From contig NC_081182.1 in NCBI RefSeq assembly GCF_029867415.1, positions 48,385,317 to 48,449,316 of the forward strand: a DNA stretch of 64,000 nt, written 5' to 3'. A program made the position numbers and the translations under genes. Below are positions 1 to 12,834 of this stretch, piece by piece. The number at the start of each line of letters is the position of its first letter. Position 1 is the first letter of the stretch. The notes beneath the pieces are model-generated. The model did not search any database. It was not told where the DNA came from and was given only the letters and a program-made list of their open reading frames with translations. This DNA comes from Vicia villosa (lineage: Eukaryota; Streptophyta; Magnoliopsida; Fabales; Fabaceae).

Positions 1-59
1 CTTAATACAACCTCCAAACGTCACCTAAGGGTAGCACATGTTGCTTAATAAGTTTTTGT

Positions 60-480
60 GATTATGATTTTGCAGGGTGCAAGTCGGATAGGAAAAAAAC
101 TAATGGTACATGTCACATATTTAGAAGTTGTTTAGTTTCTTGGCACAATAAGAAGTAGCATATTATTGCTCTTTCTACCGATGGGGCTAAACACGTAGCC
201 GCTGGTAGTTTATGTTCACACGACTTATGGCTAAAGTAACAATTGCTAGATTATGATTTAAAACTTGGTTGCATTTCAATTAAGTGCGATAACATTAGCA
301 TAATAAGCCTCATTAAGAATCCGACACTTTATTCACGGACTAAACACACTGAAATTCGGCACTACTTTCTTAGAGATCATGTTTGAAAAAGGGGACATTG
401 TATTTGAATACATTGACACAAAAAAATTAACTTGCTGATATAGTTACAAAACCATTGTTATCGAAACATTTTCATTAGAT
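60..480 (+). pseudogene. Ty1-copia RNase H fragment (decayed)
   Basis: Translation from base 60 reads through the copia RNase H signature: DYDFAGCKSDRKKTNGTCHI, then LVSWHNKK, an ALST block, CDN, and the RTKHTEIRHYFLRDHV block. These match, position for position, the RNase H end of the better-preserved SIRE-type element at 19.2-19.7 kb in this window. In-frame TAG, TAA and TGA codons break it, and the upstream integrase and reverse transcriptase lie outside the window or are lost. It is the 3' end of a plus-strand SIRE/Maximus-like pol. No function is expected. Confidence 0.85.
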
Positions 481-2280
481 CGGTAGGGAATTCAGAATTT
501 TGGGTCTCTCGTGTTTTAAATAGATCATAGTTTGTGTTTAATTTAATTTACTATATGTTTACCTCGGGTTTTGGTAAACTTTTCCAGTCTTTGTTTAAAG
601 GTTACTTGCGAGATCGACCTAAGAATCTCAGAACAATGCTTTCGTTTGCAAGAGTTTTTGTGAGAGAATTCTTTTGTTTTAGTTACAAAAATGAGGGTGT
701 TCGACACAACGTCTAACACACTTAGAATCGGCAGCGATATTTTTGTTAAACGTATTTGGTGAAAATCAAACCACAAATAAACAAAGGAAAACAACAAGAG
801 TAAAAGGTAAATGACATAACATTTAAAGTTTTCAAAAAAGTAGATGGTTCAAATATACATAGCCCTTTCTTGACTCACTTCGCTCGTTCGCTTGGGTACT
901 CTGAGTGTTCAACGTGCAGGCGTTTGTAAAATTGTGAACCTTTAAAACTATGTACAAAGTTCTTTATTTATAGTGCATAAAAATAACTACTTTGTGGAGT
1001 TTGCCGACTTCCTTAAGAACCCCACGTTCTTTAACTTAACTTCCACCCCATGTCTCCACGTTCTCCATTCAGGTGCTTTTTTCCTCCAAAACTTAACCTG
1101 CGTGAAATATACTTTTTATTTGAATCTTTTGGGCCTTTTGTCCGATTCTTGGACTTTTAAGTGCTTCTGGACCCAATAAGCTATTTTACCCTTTTGTTTC
1201 TTAGTCGACCAAATGTGGTTCAACTTGAGAGTATTTTCCTCACAACGCTTTTCTGAGTTCTATATTCTCTTTGGTTGGATTTTAGCCTAGGTTGAAAATC
1301 CCAGCCAACACTATGTATATTTTGTTTTCACTAACACTATTTTGTAGCAAATCATAGTTTCACTAACTACATTGATATGTCTCTATAACTCTTATATCGG
1401 TTTTATATCATTGTGTGTATGTTTGTTCTGAATATGTTCACTATTTTTCTAATTACTTCTTAATTTCATTAATTTTTAGCATGTTTAAAATTGTTCTTCT
1501 TTGCATGTAAAGTCTTTTTAAATGTGTGTGGCAAATTATTTGCATTGAGCATTCATATACTTTTTCATGCATTATTTAACCTTCCATTCATGGTAGTTTT
1601 GATCACTTAATTTTGTGTTGATGAGTTATTGCACGCTTATTTGCGTTTTTGTTGCTTATAACATGACTATCTTCGTGTTCTATATCCGATATCAGATGTT
1701 GTATATCCTTCTCTGCCGTTTAGCTCATATGTTCATTTGTAATTATTCGTTTTATGGTTGGTTATTTGATTTTTAGACTCATTTTAATCTATCTCTTTTT
1801 GAAGTTGTCAAAGGGGGAGAAGTTTAAATATGAGCCTAGAATTGTTTTATGTGTTTCATGATGTGTTGTATGTGTGCAATATTTTAGGGGGAGCGTAAGC
1901 GATCATTTTCCTTGGCTTAAAAGTATACTCAATTCCAAGTGAATGCTTGTCAAGCATAAAAAAAGGAGAGACTAAAGTTGCATGTCTCTAATACATTCAG
2001 GGGGGAACCCTAATATGATTTTGTTGATTGTCTTATTGCTTTCGTTTTGTTTATTATTTATTTATTTATTTATTTATTTATTCTCCTTCATGATTGCACA
2101 CCTCTGGAATCAAATTTTGAATTCATTCCTTTTTAAAATGCATAATTTAATTGGTTGTATTTGAGTTTGAACATGATGTTTTTAGTCAATTACTTAAGTT
2201 AATGGGACAAGAACCATATTTGAAGTTGGTTCAAGTTATATGGGAATTGAAATCTCAAACTATTTTAAAAAACATGAAAA
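481..2280 (+). mobile_element. 3' non-coding tail of the SIRE-like element
   Basis: This stretch has no supportable gene. It follows the RNase H fragment, and at 1807-1820 holds an AAAGGGGGAGAAG purine run, with further GGGGGAG runs near 1886-1892 and 1999-2005. The minus-strand SIRE element at 15.6-25.3 kb has the same GGGGGAG runs between its extra ORF and its 3' LTR, so I read this as the corresponding tail with a PPT-like site. The short ORFs here are AT-rich and show no domain. A (TTTA)n tract lies near 2055-2083. Confidence 0.45.
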
Positions 2281-2284
2281 GTTG

Positions 2285-2735
2285 AGATTTACTGTGTGTG
2301 ACTCGAGTCACTCACAATCCATGACTCGAATCAAACAAAATAGATGAGGACATGAAGATTCTGGTGTCTGTGACTCGAATCAAAGTTTACACATGATTCA
2401 AATCATGTAACTCCATGACTCGAATCACAAGTTGTACATGAATTGAGTCGCATACCTCTTATTAGCCACTGCCTCATTTGATTTGAATCACACTTAACAC
2501 ATGACTTAAATCATAAGTAGTGTCCCTTTTTTCAAGTTTGATTTTGGTCAATTCGACTCGAATCAGACTTTGTACATAACTCGAATCATGAGCCTTCATG
2601 ACTCGAATCAAGCTTACAAGGTGACTCAACTCATGGGAAAATGGGTAGCTTTTCTTTATGAGATATTGTTTCATTCTACTTGCTCACTTGACTCAAATCA
2701 TGAAATATTCTTGACTTGAATCTAACTAACTTTTT
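2285..2735 (+). repeat. Dispersed palindromic motif TGACTCGAATCA
   Basis: About a dozen imperfect copies of a 12-bp near-palindrome, tgactcgaatca/tgactcgagtca, occur at irregular spacing (for example near 2300, 2321, 2371, 2415, 2558, 2579, 2599). The sequence follows a PPT-like run, so it is probably LTR sequence of the decayed plus-strand copia element. Related motifs recur at 60715-60920. The irregular spacing argues against a simple tandem satellite. Confidence 0.75.
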
Positions 2736-2780
2736 TCATCTATTTTTTGTACTTAATCTCAAGCACATATAGTTTTTTTG

Positions 2781-3082
2781 GCTTAAATAGTATGTTGGTC
2801 CTTGTAAGTTAGGGTGTTTCTGTTTATAGCCCCTAATCTGGATTTTTTTATAAAAATAGTCACTGAATGTTTAAATTTTTTTTTTGTTTTAGCCATCCAC
2901 ATGAAATCAACAAATTTTAAATCCGCATGAAAATTCGCAGGAAAGCTGCAAATTTTCCTATGGATTTTGAATTTAAGGACTAAACAAAAAAAAATTAACA
3001 TTCAGGGACTATTTAAAAAAATCAGATTAAGGGCTAAAAACAAAAACACGCTAACTTATAGGGACCAACATACTATTTAAAC
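2781..3082. mobile_element. Foldback MITE with about 90-bp inverted arms
   Basis: The ends are inverted copies: ttaaatagtatgttggtcc at 2783 and ggaccaacatactatttaa at 3062-3080. The similarity extends about 90 bases inward on each side. There is no ORF. Its length and structure fit a non-autonomous TIR element. The superfamily is uncertain because I could not fix a target duplication. Confidence 0.75.
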
Positions 3083-3138
3083 CTAGTTTTTTTGTTTTGT
3101 AATCTCACTAAAAAAATCATATAGCTAATAACATTTTA

Positions 3139-3260
3139 GGTTAATAGTCATTTATCCCCCTGCCATATAGGCGAGTTTTGATTTACCCCCCTTTAAAAAA
3201 AATTGTATTATCCCCCTAACATTTTTCAAAGTGATTTTGTGAGAAACAACAACCTCCATT
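3139..3260. mobile_element. Single MULE terminal repeat (remnant)
   Basis: The segment 'tatccccctgccatatagg' followed by 'ccccctaacattt' matches the terminal inverted repeat of the MULE at 43452-45142, including its ctgccatataggcga block. I see no partner end within the next kilobase, so it is a lone or truncated end. Confidence 0.6.
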
Positions 3261-3417
3261 TTTAAAAACTCAAAATATCTTGCAAACATAATTTCTTTCA
3301 TTTTCAACTTCTTGTTTAGATTCAGATCTTGATTGTGGAGATCTGTAATTGTTGATGTAGACATGTCTTGAAACTAACCGTTCTTGAAGAGTTTGTTAAG
3401 ATTTTTAAGAAGATTGC

Positions 3418-3890
3418 AAGAAGACGTGGTTTGGACACCTCCTCTTAGAAATTGGACCAAGATTAATTGTGATGGTGCTTCTGTTACTCCTTCTGGTAAC
3501 TCAGCTTGTGATAGTATTGTGCGTAATAGTGATGGTGATTTTCTTGGAGCTTTGTCATTTGGTTGGGTATTTCCAATTTTCTCATTGCCGAACTTTTTGA
3601 TACTATGTTTGCAATTGAGTTCGCTCATGAGAATAATTGGAATTTTCTTTGGTTGAAAATAGATTCAATGATGGTCGTAAAGGCGTTCAAGTCTCCTTTT
3701 TTTGGTTCCTTGGCACATTAGAAATCATTGAGTAAAATGTATAAATTTAGTCCCTAACTGGAATTTCATATATATAGGGACGACAAAAATTGTGCTGATG
3801 CTTTTACTAACTTATAGGTTTTAGTCTCGCTGATTCTACTTACTATACTTCCATTACTACTAGTATACGTGCAAATTTTGTAAAGAATCA
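3418..3890 (+). pseudogene. RNase H (RVT_3-like) domain fragment, LINE-type
   Basis: The start reads VVWTPPLRNWTKINCDGA, then a weaker block and VRNSDGDFLGAL. This is the usual opening of the plant RNase H-like domain (RVT_3) found at the ends of non-LTR retrotransposon ORFs and in related free-standing genes. After a frameshift near 3590 it continues as IEFAHENNWNFLWLKIDS and, near 3785-3815, DDKNCADAFTNL. Two frame breaks and stops show it is dead. It could be a LINE remnant or a retrocopied host gene; I cannot choose. Confidence 0.65.
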
Positions 3891-4646
3891 GCTTGGTTTG
3901 TTATTATTTAAATTTGTCTCTTCTTAATAGGGTTTTGGTAGATGTCCCCCAATCAATTTTATAACAATCTTCTTTTCTACAAATATAACATCATTTAAAT
4001 AAATAAAAAAGTCTTCAACCTATCAATTGACTGATCGAGGATGATGGTTCTTGCCCATCACGTGTTCCTCTAAAGACCGAGATTTATAACATATAACAAT
4101 ATCTTTTCAGCATTGCATTCAATTTACTAATGCAAAAGAGAGACGTGATGAGTCGTGCATGAACATGTCAATTATCAATTACTACAATTTTGAAAAAACC
4201 AGTATTCACTGCACGAGTCCCACACGTGCATGCACATCAAAATATTTGTAATATACTTTTTAACAATTAAATAAAATGTTGATATATATATAAACTTAGC
4301 ATAAACATATGGTAAAGATTTTTATGTATAAATATTATTAAAAGGTGATGCTATTTTCTTAATATATTTATTTTTGTCAGACCTAGAAAAGATTGCGTTT
4401 GTTTTAATTATTTACCATTCCACATGAGAGTGATCTAAGAAGGAAGGTTGCACTTTATTATAGTAAATTTATTTGAGATTCAACGTTTGCTATTAATATC
4501 TAACATGTAGTAGTGCGGTTTGCAAAATATAGTTATTTTAAGTATAGCAGCAACAAATGTGGCTGTGAAGTATGGAGTATGAAAAAGCCTGCAAATCATG
4601 CTCCCACTAATTAAACTAACCTTCTTTTGAAAACATTGATAAATAA
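3891..4646. other. Gene-free AT-rich stretch
   Basis: I see no coding region, RNA gene or paired repeat here. The sequence is AT-rich with short TA runs. Confidence 0.5.
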
Positions 4647-4651
4647 ATATT

Positions 4652-4935
4652 TGTTTGAACAAAAACTCAAGCAAGAACACTATATCACTCTCACTTTGAA
4701 TGATACACTCAGATTGCTCAGATTTATGTTCTTCCACACACGTTTTACATTTTTAAGAATTAAAGAGAAAAGATGAAGATTGGGGATAATGGGATGGGAT
4801 GTATTGCATTACATGGAATGGTCACATTACAAGAGTATATAAAGTTGTTATTTGCAATACAAGTAACTAACAAACTCTTACTAACTAATTGCACACCGAC
4901 TAATTGTCATAACTAACGGAATTTTGTTCCTATAA
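4652..4935 (-). repeat. 3' LTR of the decayed copia element
   Basis: It starts TGTTTGAAC and shares with the right LTR the blocks ctcaagcaagaacact, cactctcacttt, gatgtattgcattacatgga and ttttgttccta. The inner end is diverged, so its boundary is approximate; the RNase H reading frame may run slightly into it. Confidence 0.75.
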
Positions 4936-7900
4936 CCATTAAATTCATTATGCTCAAGTTTTCTATAACCGTTAAACCTCTAAGTTTTTTGAACACTCTC
5001 ACTCCTGTCATGATGTTTACTACATGGTCTTCACTTCTACAATGCTCCAAACACAATTTTTCATCGCTGACTTGCGCCTTAAGGTAGTGGAACCTCTTTT
5101 CTATGTGCTTACTCATGCTATGTGCAACAAAATTCTTGGTCAAATTTTTTATTTATATTATTGTCAATCTTCATGGTCATGGCTCAATGGAATTTGCCTT
5201 CAAGTTCCTTTCTTGAACTTCAAGCTATTGGTGCACAAACTAGCATGAACACATAACATGTAGTTGGTTTTCTATCATCAACATCACCACACCAACTAGA
5301 ATTAATGTATTCAACAAGTTTGTACTCCATTCCTCCATCTCATGTTGGAAACAAGATGTCATAATCTAATGTGCCTCTAAGATACCTTTGTATTGTCTTA
5401 GTGGCAACTAGTTATCACAATTTTGGCATTTACATTAACCTACTCATCATACCTACATTATATGCAAGGCCAGGTCTTATGTGACAAGTATCCCTCTATG
5501 ATTCAGTGAGCCTTCTATATTGAGTTTGATAAATGTCACCCTCATCTATGTCCTTTATCAATTGCAGTCTTGGTTAAACTGGTGTTGATGGAGAGGTGCA
5601 GTGTTCCATCACAAATTGTATATCACTTGTATATCTTCTTAGACACATAAAAAAATCATATTTCACATTTGTAAAACCTAATTCCAAGGAAATATAAGAT
5701 GTTTCCAAGACCAGTCATCTTAAATTCCTTTATTAGGTCCAATATAAAATCTTCACTTTCCTTCTTACAACTACCTATGATTAACAAGTCAATTATTTAG
5801 AGGCATAGAATTATTAGCTCATTATTGTTGCTCTCTCTGATATACACATCATGTTCAGATGTATAATTTATGAATCCTATCTCTCTTAAAAAAACATCAA
5901 TCTTCCTATTCCAAGCTCTTGGGTCATTTTTAAATTCATACAATGCCTTATGTAGTTTGTACATTTTGTTCTCTTGACCTTCTTTCTCAAAACCAACTGG
6001 TCCTGTCAAATACACTTCTTCATCCAAAAGACCATTTGAAAAGACACACTTTACATCCATTTGACACATGGACCAGTTGTTGATATTGGATAAAGCAACA
6101 ACTAATCTTATTGTTTCAATTATGACAATAGGTGAAAAATCTTCATCAAAGATAATCCCTTCTCTTTAAAGGCACCATTTATCTATAAGCCTTACTTTGT
6201 GTGTGATCACTTCACCCTTAGGAATTAGCTTCACTTTGTATGCCCACTTCGCATTAATTTCCTTCTTGCCCCGTGGTAAATTAACAAGTGACGAGGTCTT
6301 GTTGACTTCTATAGAGTCCAAATCCTCTTTCATAGCACTCACCCATTTAGAATCCATCAATGTCTCAATCACACTCACCGACTGAATGTTTGCATAAAAT
6401 GCATATAGTACCGGTTCACCTTCATCATCGACCATATCATCTAGTGAGACTACATAATCTTGTAGTATGACTGACATGTTTCTAGTTGTTTGAGGCATGC
6501 TGGTACCCAAGTTTAGTATACACTTCAGATTTAATACTTGGTTCTTCATACATGTTCCTCACTAAATCAGTTTTAGCACTATTTCTTCAATCTCATTCCT
6601 TCAGCTCATTTATGACCACATCTTTGGTGATTACTATTTTCCTATTCATAGGAGTAAATCATTTGTGACCACCATTTGAGTGATAACCAATCAAGATCAT
6701 TTGGTTTAATTTGTCATTAAACTTCCTTCTTAATTGATCAGACACATGTATATATGCAATAGAGCCAAACACCTTTAATTGACTCAAGCTTGATTCTACA
6801 CAAGACCAAGATTCTTTTGGGGTGATCCTATCTAGCCTCTTAGTTGGATATATGTTCGAGATGTATGTTGCATTGGACACATCATCACCTCATAGTTCAT
6901 TAGGTAAATGCTTTCCCTTAAAAATACTTCTCACCGTGTTCACAATGGTCATGTTCTTTCTCTCAACAGTCCCATTTTGTTGAGATGTATATGGTGGCAC
7001 AAAATCATGGACAATTACTTCTCTTTCACATTGAGCATCAAACTCACTTGATCATACTCTCCTCCACCATTAACTCTTAACACATTGATCTTGTGATCAC
7101 TATTCCTTTCCACCATGGACTTGAATTTGAAAAACATAAAAATAACATCCCTTTTCTTTCTTGATCAAGTATGTCCATTATTTTCTACTAAAACCATCTA
7201 TAAATGTAACAAAGTACATGTTACCTCTAATTGACTCCACTTGAATAAGGCCACACACTTCAAAGTATATGACTTCAAGAATGGATCTAGACTTGCTACA
7301 TGCATCCTTGCTGAAGCTATTCTTGTGTTGCTTGTCTTGTACACATTCTTCACACACTTCACTAAGGATTTGAATTTTAGGCAACGTGAAACCATGGTTT
7401 TCTTCTTCATGTGTGACTATTATCTTAAAGTTGAGATGGCCATGCCTACAGTTCCATAGTCACTCATTGATGCTAGTTGCAGTTTCTAGGCACTTATGCT
7501 CCAACACATCAAGTACAATCTTGAATTTGTGACATAGGTTCCTTCAAGACCAATCTTCCACTTAAATCATGTACTTTAATCATCTTCTCTTCTATCAACA
7601 CTTTCTAATTCTTTTTAATCAATTGGCCAATGTTGAGTTTGTTACTTTTCATGCCTAGAATGTATAACACATTGAGATCAATGACTGCTTGCCATATTTC
7701 CTCATGATCAAGACATCACTTATGCTTTTTTCTACGAATATGTTATCATTTACCAACCTCAATTTATTCTTCATGGATTAATTGATGTTGACGAACCTGA
7801 CTTTTCTACCAGTCATGTGTGATGAACACCCTGAACCTAAATACAATTGCTCTCTATACTGTTCTTCTTCCTTTGTTGTTACTATTAGCAACACATCTTC

Positions 7901-8764
7901 ATCTTCTTGTTTTTCCAATTTTGCATCATCTTCTTGATTCGTCTTGTTTGCATAATCTTCATTAGCAAAGTTGACCATATTTTTTTAAATTGTACCTAGT
8001 TTCTGATTTGATAAATTTACTTTTTGATAGTTTGTACCATTCGAGTTGTTGTAACCATATTTACCTTTGTTGTCGTTCCATTTTCCTTTTCCTTTATTAT
8101 CTTTGCTTGATTGTGCCTGTAATTCCACATCTACCTCTGTCTTGCTTGTAGACCTTTCCACCATTCTTTTCCCATGAGATTCAAGAGTCTCTTGCAATTG
8201 TTATTTTGTCAAACTTGCTAATTCTTTGGATTCTTCTATAGCCACCACAATATGATCAAATTTTAGGGGCAAATATCTCAAAGTCTTTATAACTATAGAC
8301 TCAATTGATATCACCTCACCACATACCTTGATTTGGCTTACCAACCTAGTAACTCTCATAAAGAAATTACATATGTTTTTTTTTTCTTCTATTTGAAGCA
8401 ACTCATACAACATCTTGTGAGTTTGTAACATCACCTCCTTAAAACATCTCAACAACACCAAATGTCTGCTCCAATGTATCTCATGCTTCCTTTTATGAAT
8501 CAAAATCTTCAGCCTTGTCAAAGTGATCTAGATCAACATATTGATGAGTTATAAAGAAAGTTAATCCCTCTTCTTCATTTCTTTATGCTTATTCTTCTAA
8601 TCATCAGTGGCACAATCACTAATTGGTGTAATTCCATTCTTCACAAGATCTTACACATCTTGATAGCAAAACACCACATTCATCTGCTTACACTAATTAT
8701 CGTAGTTCTTTCCATTTAGAATGGGAAGATTTTTTGGGAAATGACCATTTGAATGAGAAGCCAT
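4936..8764 (-). pseudogene. copia gag-pol polyprotein remnant
   Basis: Gag starts at the ATG at 8764 with MASHSNGHFPKNLPILNGKN, the usual copia gag opening, and gag similarity continues to about 8200. A Lys/Asn-rich segment follows at 7985-8197. The protease box reads GSGCSSHMTG near 7800-7840. Integrase traces lie at about 7450-6660, including a CEECVQDKQ zinc-like block. Reverse transcriptase pieces are at 6260-6166 and 6069-5797 (QMDVKCVFSNGLLDEEVY, KALYEFK). RNase H ends at 5143-4940 with SKHIEKRFHYL. Stops and frameshifts separate nearly every block, and the catalytic YVDD is not recognisable. Not functional. Confidence 0.85.
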
Positions 8765-8790
8765 TGCTCAAGATCCCCTAAGAATCAAAT

Positions 8791-8808
8791 CTGGCTTCTG
8801 ATACTAGA
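8791..8808 (-). other. Primer-binding site of the decayed copia element
   Basis: Directly inside the 5' LTR, the minus strand reads TCTAGTATCAGAAGCCAG. This resembles the complement of the initiator tRNA-Met 3' end used by most plant copia elements, with small differences. Confidence 0.7.
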
Positions 8809-9137
8809 TGTTGGAAAAAAACTCAAGCAAGAACACTCTATCACTCTCACTTTAAATGATATACACATATTGCTCAAGCTTTTTTTCTTCCACACACAAA
8901 CTTTACACCTTTAAGAATTGAAAAGAAAAAGATGAAGATTGGAAATGAGAAAATGAGATGTATTGCATTACATGGAATTGTCACATTACAATAGTATATA
9001 ATGTTGTTACTTGCACTACAATTAAGTAAAAACTCCTAATTAATTGCACTCTCACTAACTATCATAACTAACATAATTTTGTTCCTAACTAACTCTTACT
9101 TGTGTTTCTAGTAACGCACAATGAATTACATTTAACA
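8809..9137 (-). repeat. 5' LTR of the decayed copia element
   Basis: A 329-bp LTR bounded by TGTTGG and ATTTAACA, next to the primer-binding site on one side and the ATATT target duplication on the other. Confidence 0.8.
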
Positions 9138-9142
9138 ATATT

Positions 9143-9942
9143 ATGTATCTAATAGTATATTTATTTTGATTTTATGCAAGAAAATTATAATGATTGAAAA
9201 TAACTTCATGGTAATTAGTTTGTTGTGTATAATCGTTGTTTTTGAATGAGAAAAACCTTTACATTTAAGTGTTACGATGGTGATGACGATCGTGAACTAT
9301 ATAACATTACATTTTGTTGATTCTGAAAGTGGATATGCACTTACAAACATTATGACTATTAAGTTAATAAACCTTCTCTGAGGGAATTGTCTCGTCGGAC
9401 ATATATTATGCGATCGTCAGATTCTCTTCATCTAATTGATAATGGGATGTTGCTCTGCTACGATCCTATGTGCCTCTAGCACATGTCATTTTCCTGTTAG
9501 TCTCACTCTTCTGAAATGCGAGTCGTATGCTCCTAGACAAATTTGATCAGAATAGTGCTTAATGATCTAAATTTATGGATTGTTCCTATATTGATTCACA
9601 ATGCTTTTTTGCAATTTTATTAAAATTACTTTCTAAAACTTTAAAAAAATTACACTATCACCTTAATTTTGTCAAACTAATTAAGTGTGATTCCAAACAT
9701 ACACTCTAAAAAGACAATATAGCAACGATTTTCTCTAAATTCCAAAGTTGAGACATACTACTCTCTCCATCTCAAAAAAATCTTTTAAAATTGTTACACT
9801 CCGATTTTAAAAAAAGACTAAGAAATGAAAGAATAAATGTAATAATTTTATAAAATTGTCCTTAATTACTATTAGTTACTTAGACGTTATTATGAATGCA
9901 CCTTAGAATTTAATGAACTGAAAATAATATAGATAATACCAA
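9143..9942. other. Gene-free stretch with a partial Stowaway-like end
   Basis: No gene is visible. At about 9757-9790 the text 'tactctctccatctcaaa' resembles the terminus of Stowaway-type MITEs such as the one at 50510-50793, but I cannot find its partner end. Confidence 0.4.
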
Positions 9943-10287
9943 GGATTAAATATGTTTATGGTCCTCTTAAATATTTTTAACTTAGTTTTTAGTCCTTCAA
10001 AATATTTTTTTTCTAAGAATGCTCCTCTTAAAATTTTTTACTCACACTTTTGAACCCTAATACTAAAATTGTCGTTAAAAATGTCACTAATTCAGTCGCT
10101 TAGTAAGAAACCGTCGTTAAAATGGTTCCTAATTTTGTCACTTAGTCGAAAAATCATCATTAAGTTCGAGAAGGGATCAAAAGTATTGATGAAAATTTTT
10201 AGGAGAACCATTCTTTAAAATAAATATTATGAGAAATTAAAAATAAAATTTTAGATATTTTAGATGACCACAAACATATTTAACCTA
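9943..10287. mobile_element. TIR element, family A copy 1
   Basis: About 345 bp with inverted ends (attaaatatgtttatggtcc and atgaccacaaacatatttaa). It contains the internal block 'ctaaaattgtcgttaaaa' shared with the copy at 13354-13678. There is no ORF. The same family supplies part of 27740-27965. Superfamily not determined. Confidence 0.7.
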
Positions 10288-11862
10288 ATACTAATTTAGA
10301 ATAATGTTGGTAAACATGAATTAATATTACACATAGAGTAAAATTACACTTATTTTAGAATAAATTTCTTAAGCTAAAAAGATACGTGTAGCAACAATTT
10401 TAGCAACAATTTTACCTAAATTCCAAATTTGAGCCATAGTATATAATAAGATACTACTAGTACTAGCTTTGAGCTTTGTACTAGTCGTTTTTTAATACTA
10501 ACCAACACTAAATGCGCTAATTGCTTGGGAGTTTGGAATCTTAATGTACTCTGAAAATTAGGCAGAATGAAAAGATTTAGTAACAACCCAAAAAAGTCAT
10601 GCATCAAAATGGGGGTGGTGGAAGAACATGTTTTTGTTCTCACCAAACTTCAAACCCCATAAATCAATAACGAATATATTAGAACTCGGTTTTGGTTACA
10701 AACATTAAAAAAAAGTGTAATATACTTTTTGGTTTATTAGGAAAAGATGAAAAAAGAGAGAAAAAAATAGAAAAATAGAAAAGTAGAAAAAGTAGTAAAG
10801 AACCAAACAAAAGAAAGACAAAGCTAAACTCAGAGAATAAGGAGGTTTGGTAGAGAAAAAGTGCAATTCCAAAAACCTGTCCTGCAAAAGCATAACTCTT
10901 TCTTACTTTTTCCACAAAATTTTTGGTTTAATGTTTTGAGAATATTAATCATATAGTTTAAATAAATTATCCAAGCTTTATTATTGACATATAAATGGCA
11001 AACTATATTCTGCAACACATGTGATTTTTATTTTCTTGTCTCACCAAAAAAATATATATATAGTTGGAACCCACTTCTAAATTCTCATAATAATTTGTTC
11101 ACTATTATTACAAATTTTTAGTGGGTTGCATGAGAAACCAACGCCATTAATTCCTTAATAATTTTAATTAACTATAATTATAATTGTACTTTGTATTGTA
11201 CTATGATACTATCTAATATCATAAAGACAATAATATTATTAAGTGTCAATAATATAGTTGTCGACAGCTATATGTAAGGAATTGCATTGACTCAAAGTAG
11301 TGACATAAAATTGACATGTAAAATGGCAGTGATTAGTGCATATTCAAATTCAGGTTATACAATAAACCTTACATTGTGGGTTTGTCTTCATAAGAGACAA
11401 GGTTACATAAGTGTACATGGAACTAAGATTAGGTAATTGGGTTTTAGTTAATTAATGAACCTGATTTTAAGGGCCATGCTTTCAAATTCCACTCGTGGAC
11501 ACGACCTATTTTTTATATTTTAATATTATTTGAAAAATTATTTGATTAGTTTTTTGTAGCAAAGTAGATTGTCTAACAGATACACGTTGGGTAGATATGC
11601 TTTGTGAATATTAAAATGTGATCAAAGTACCATAGTCATATGGAAGATAATATTAAAACATACACGACATGGGTCACGATGTTTTTAGATATTTAAGTTA
11701 TATATATGGGTTAAAGTGTCATTGTGTTCTTGTTAATATGTCTTAGCCTTTAAAAATATTGTATATTTAAATTCAGAATTTGTTAATATTGTAGATTTAG
11801 TTTATATGAAATGTGAATATAATTTCTTTTAGACATTCACTGTAGAATAAATTATACTAAGC
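10288..11862. other. Gene-free AT-rich stretch
   Basis: No gene with domain support. A poly-purine region at 10740-10830 yields leucine/phenylalanine-rich minus-strand ORFs that are low-complexity artefacts. Confidence 0.5.
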
Positions 11863-12141
11863 CAGGGCCGGCCCAAGGGCCAGGCTGCTAAAGCTAGGGC
11901 TTTAGGCCTCACAAGTTTGGGCTTAAAAAAGGCCTTGAAATTTTTTTATTTAGATATAAAAATATATAATGACATTTGAATTACATATATTATTGTAGTT
12001 GAATTGTTAATATATAGGCCTCTTTTCCTATTGGTATTTAGTTCAACTCTTAACAACCACGAAATTAATATTTTAAAATACATTTTAAAAATCTCACTTT
12101 AAAATTTGCTTTAGGCCTCTAAACGGGTTGGGACGGCCCTG
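11863..12141. mobile_element. Non-autonomous hAT MITE
   Basis: A 279-bp element starting CAGGGCCGGCCC and ending GGGACGGCCCTG, the CAGGG..CCCTG type of terminus typical of hAT elements. It is flanked by 8-bp duplications that differ at one base: TACTAAGC (11855-11862) and TATTAAGC (12142-12149). The inner blocks 'ctttaggcctc' and 'tttaggcctctaaa' lie near each end. No ORF. Confidence 0.85.
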
Positions 12142-12352
12142 TATTAAGCAAGCATGAAGATCAAAGAAAAATCAACATTTCAACCATGTATATGATCGTT
12201 GACAACACTAAAACCATAAAGAGTTAGTTTGAGGTTATAAAGAGTTCGTTTGATACACAGAGTATAAAAAAAGTTAAGAATATGATAGGATATAGACAGA
12301 ATAAAACTTATCCTATCATGTATTTGGTTCACATAAAATATATATGCATATA

Positions 12353-12746
12353 GAGGAGGGATCAAATTACACCTAAAAGTTATACTACGAGTTACACCTG
12401 CTCATAACTTCATTTTGAATAAATATTTGTTAAAATCAATTGTTAGATTGAAACATACTATCATATATATCACTCCTATAAAGTTTGAGATTAATCTATA
12501 ATGATTTACTATGTCAACTATGTCAATGAATTACATCAAAACTAACGTTATATGAAAGTTCAATTTGACGTTAATTTTTGGATATCTTGATGGTATAGTA
12601 AATCATTATAGATTAATCTCAAACTTTATAGGTGTGATCTATTTGATAGTATGTTTCAATCCAACGATTGATTTTAAAAAAAATATTTATTCGAAATAAA
12701 GTTATGAGCGAGTGTAACTTGTGGTGTAACTCTTAGAGTGTAATTT

Positions 12747-12747
<1 letters not shown>
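12353..12747. mobile_element. Foldback MITE family B, copy 1
   Basis: A near-perfect long palindrome of about 390 bp: the arm from gaggagggatcaaattacac is repeated inverted and ends in gtgtaattt. The centre lies near 12550, where 'taatctataatgatttacta' faces its reverse complement. It is the same family as 61222-61618, and like that copy abuts a (TA)n tract. No ORF. Confidence 0.85.

Positions 12748-12748
<1 letters not shown>

Positions 12749-12832
<84 letters not shown>
12749..12832. repeat. (TA)n microsatellite
   Basis: About 84 bp of uninterrupted TA directly adjoining the foldback element. Confidence 0.98.

Positions 12833-12834
<2 letters not shown>

Larger units (their letters stand above)
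4652..9137 (-). mobile_element. Complete but decayed Ty1-copia retrotransposon
   Basis: A 4486-bp element on the minus strand. Both ends carry related LTRs (left 4652 to about 4935; right 8809-9137). The flanks are an identical 5-bp duplication, ATATT, at 4647-4651 and 9138-9142. A primer-binding site (8791-8808) and a gag-pol remnant lie between in the right order: gag, protease, integrase, reverse transcriptase, RNase H. Size and order fit a standard single-polyprotein copia element. The LTRs differ at many positions and pol is full of stops, so insertion is old. Confidence 0.85.

Noticed and set aside
2285..2735. CRISPR-like array
   Set aside because: Motifs are short, palindromic, irregularly spaced and drifted, in a plant LTR context.
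10679..11018. Overlapping Leu/Phe-rich minus-strand ORFs
   Set aside because: They come from a poly-purine/poly-pyrimidine tract; no domain, start context or homologous copy supports coding.
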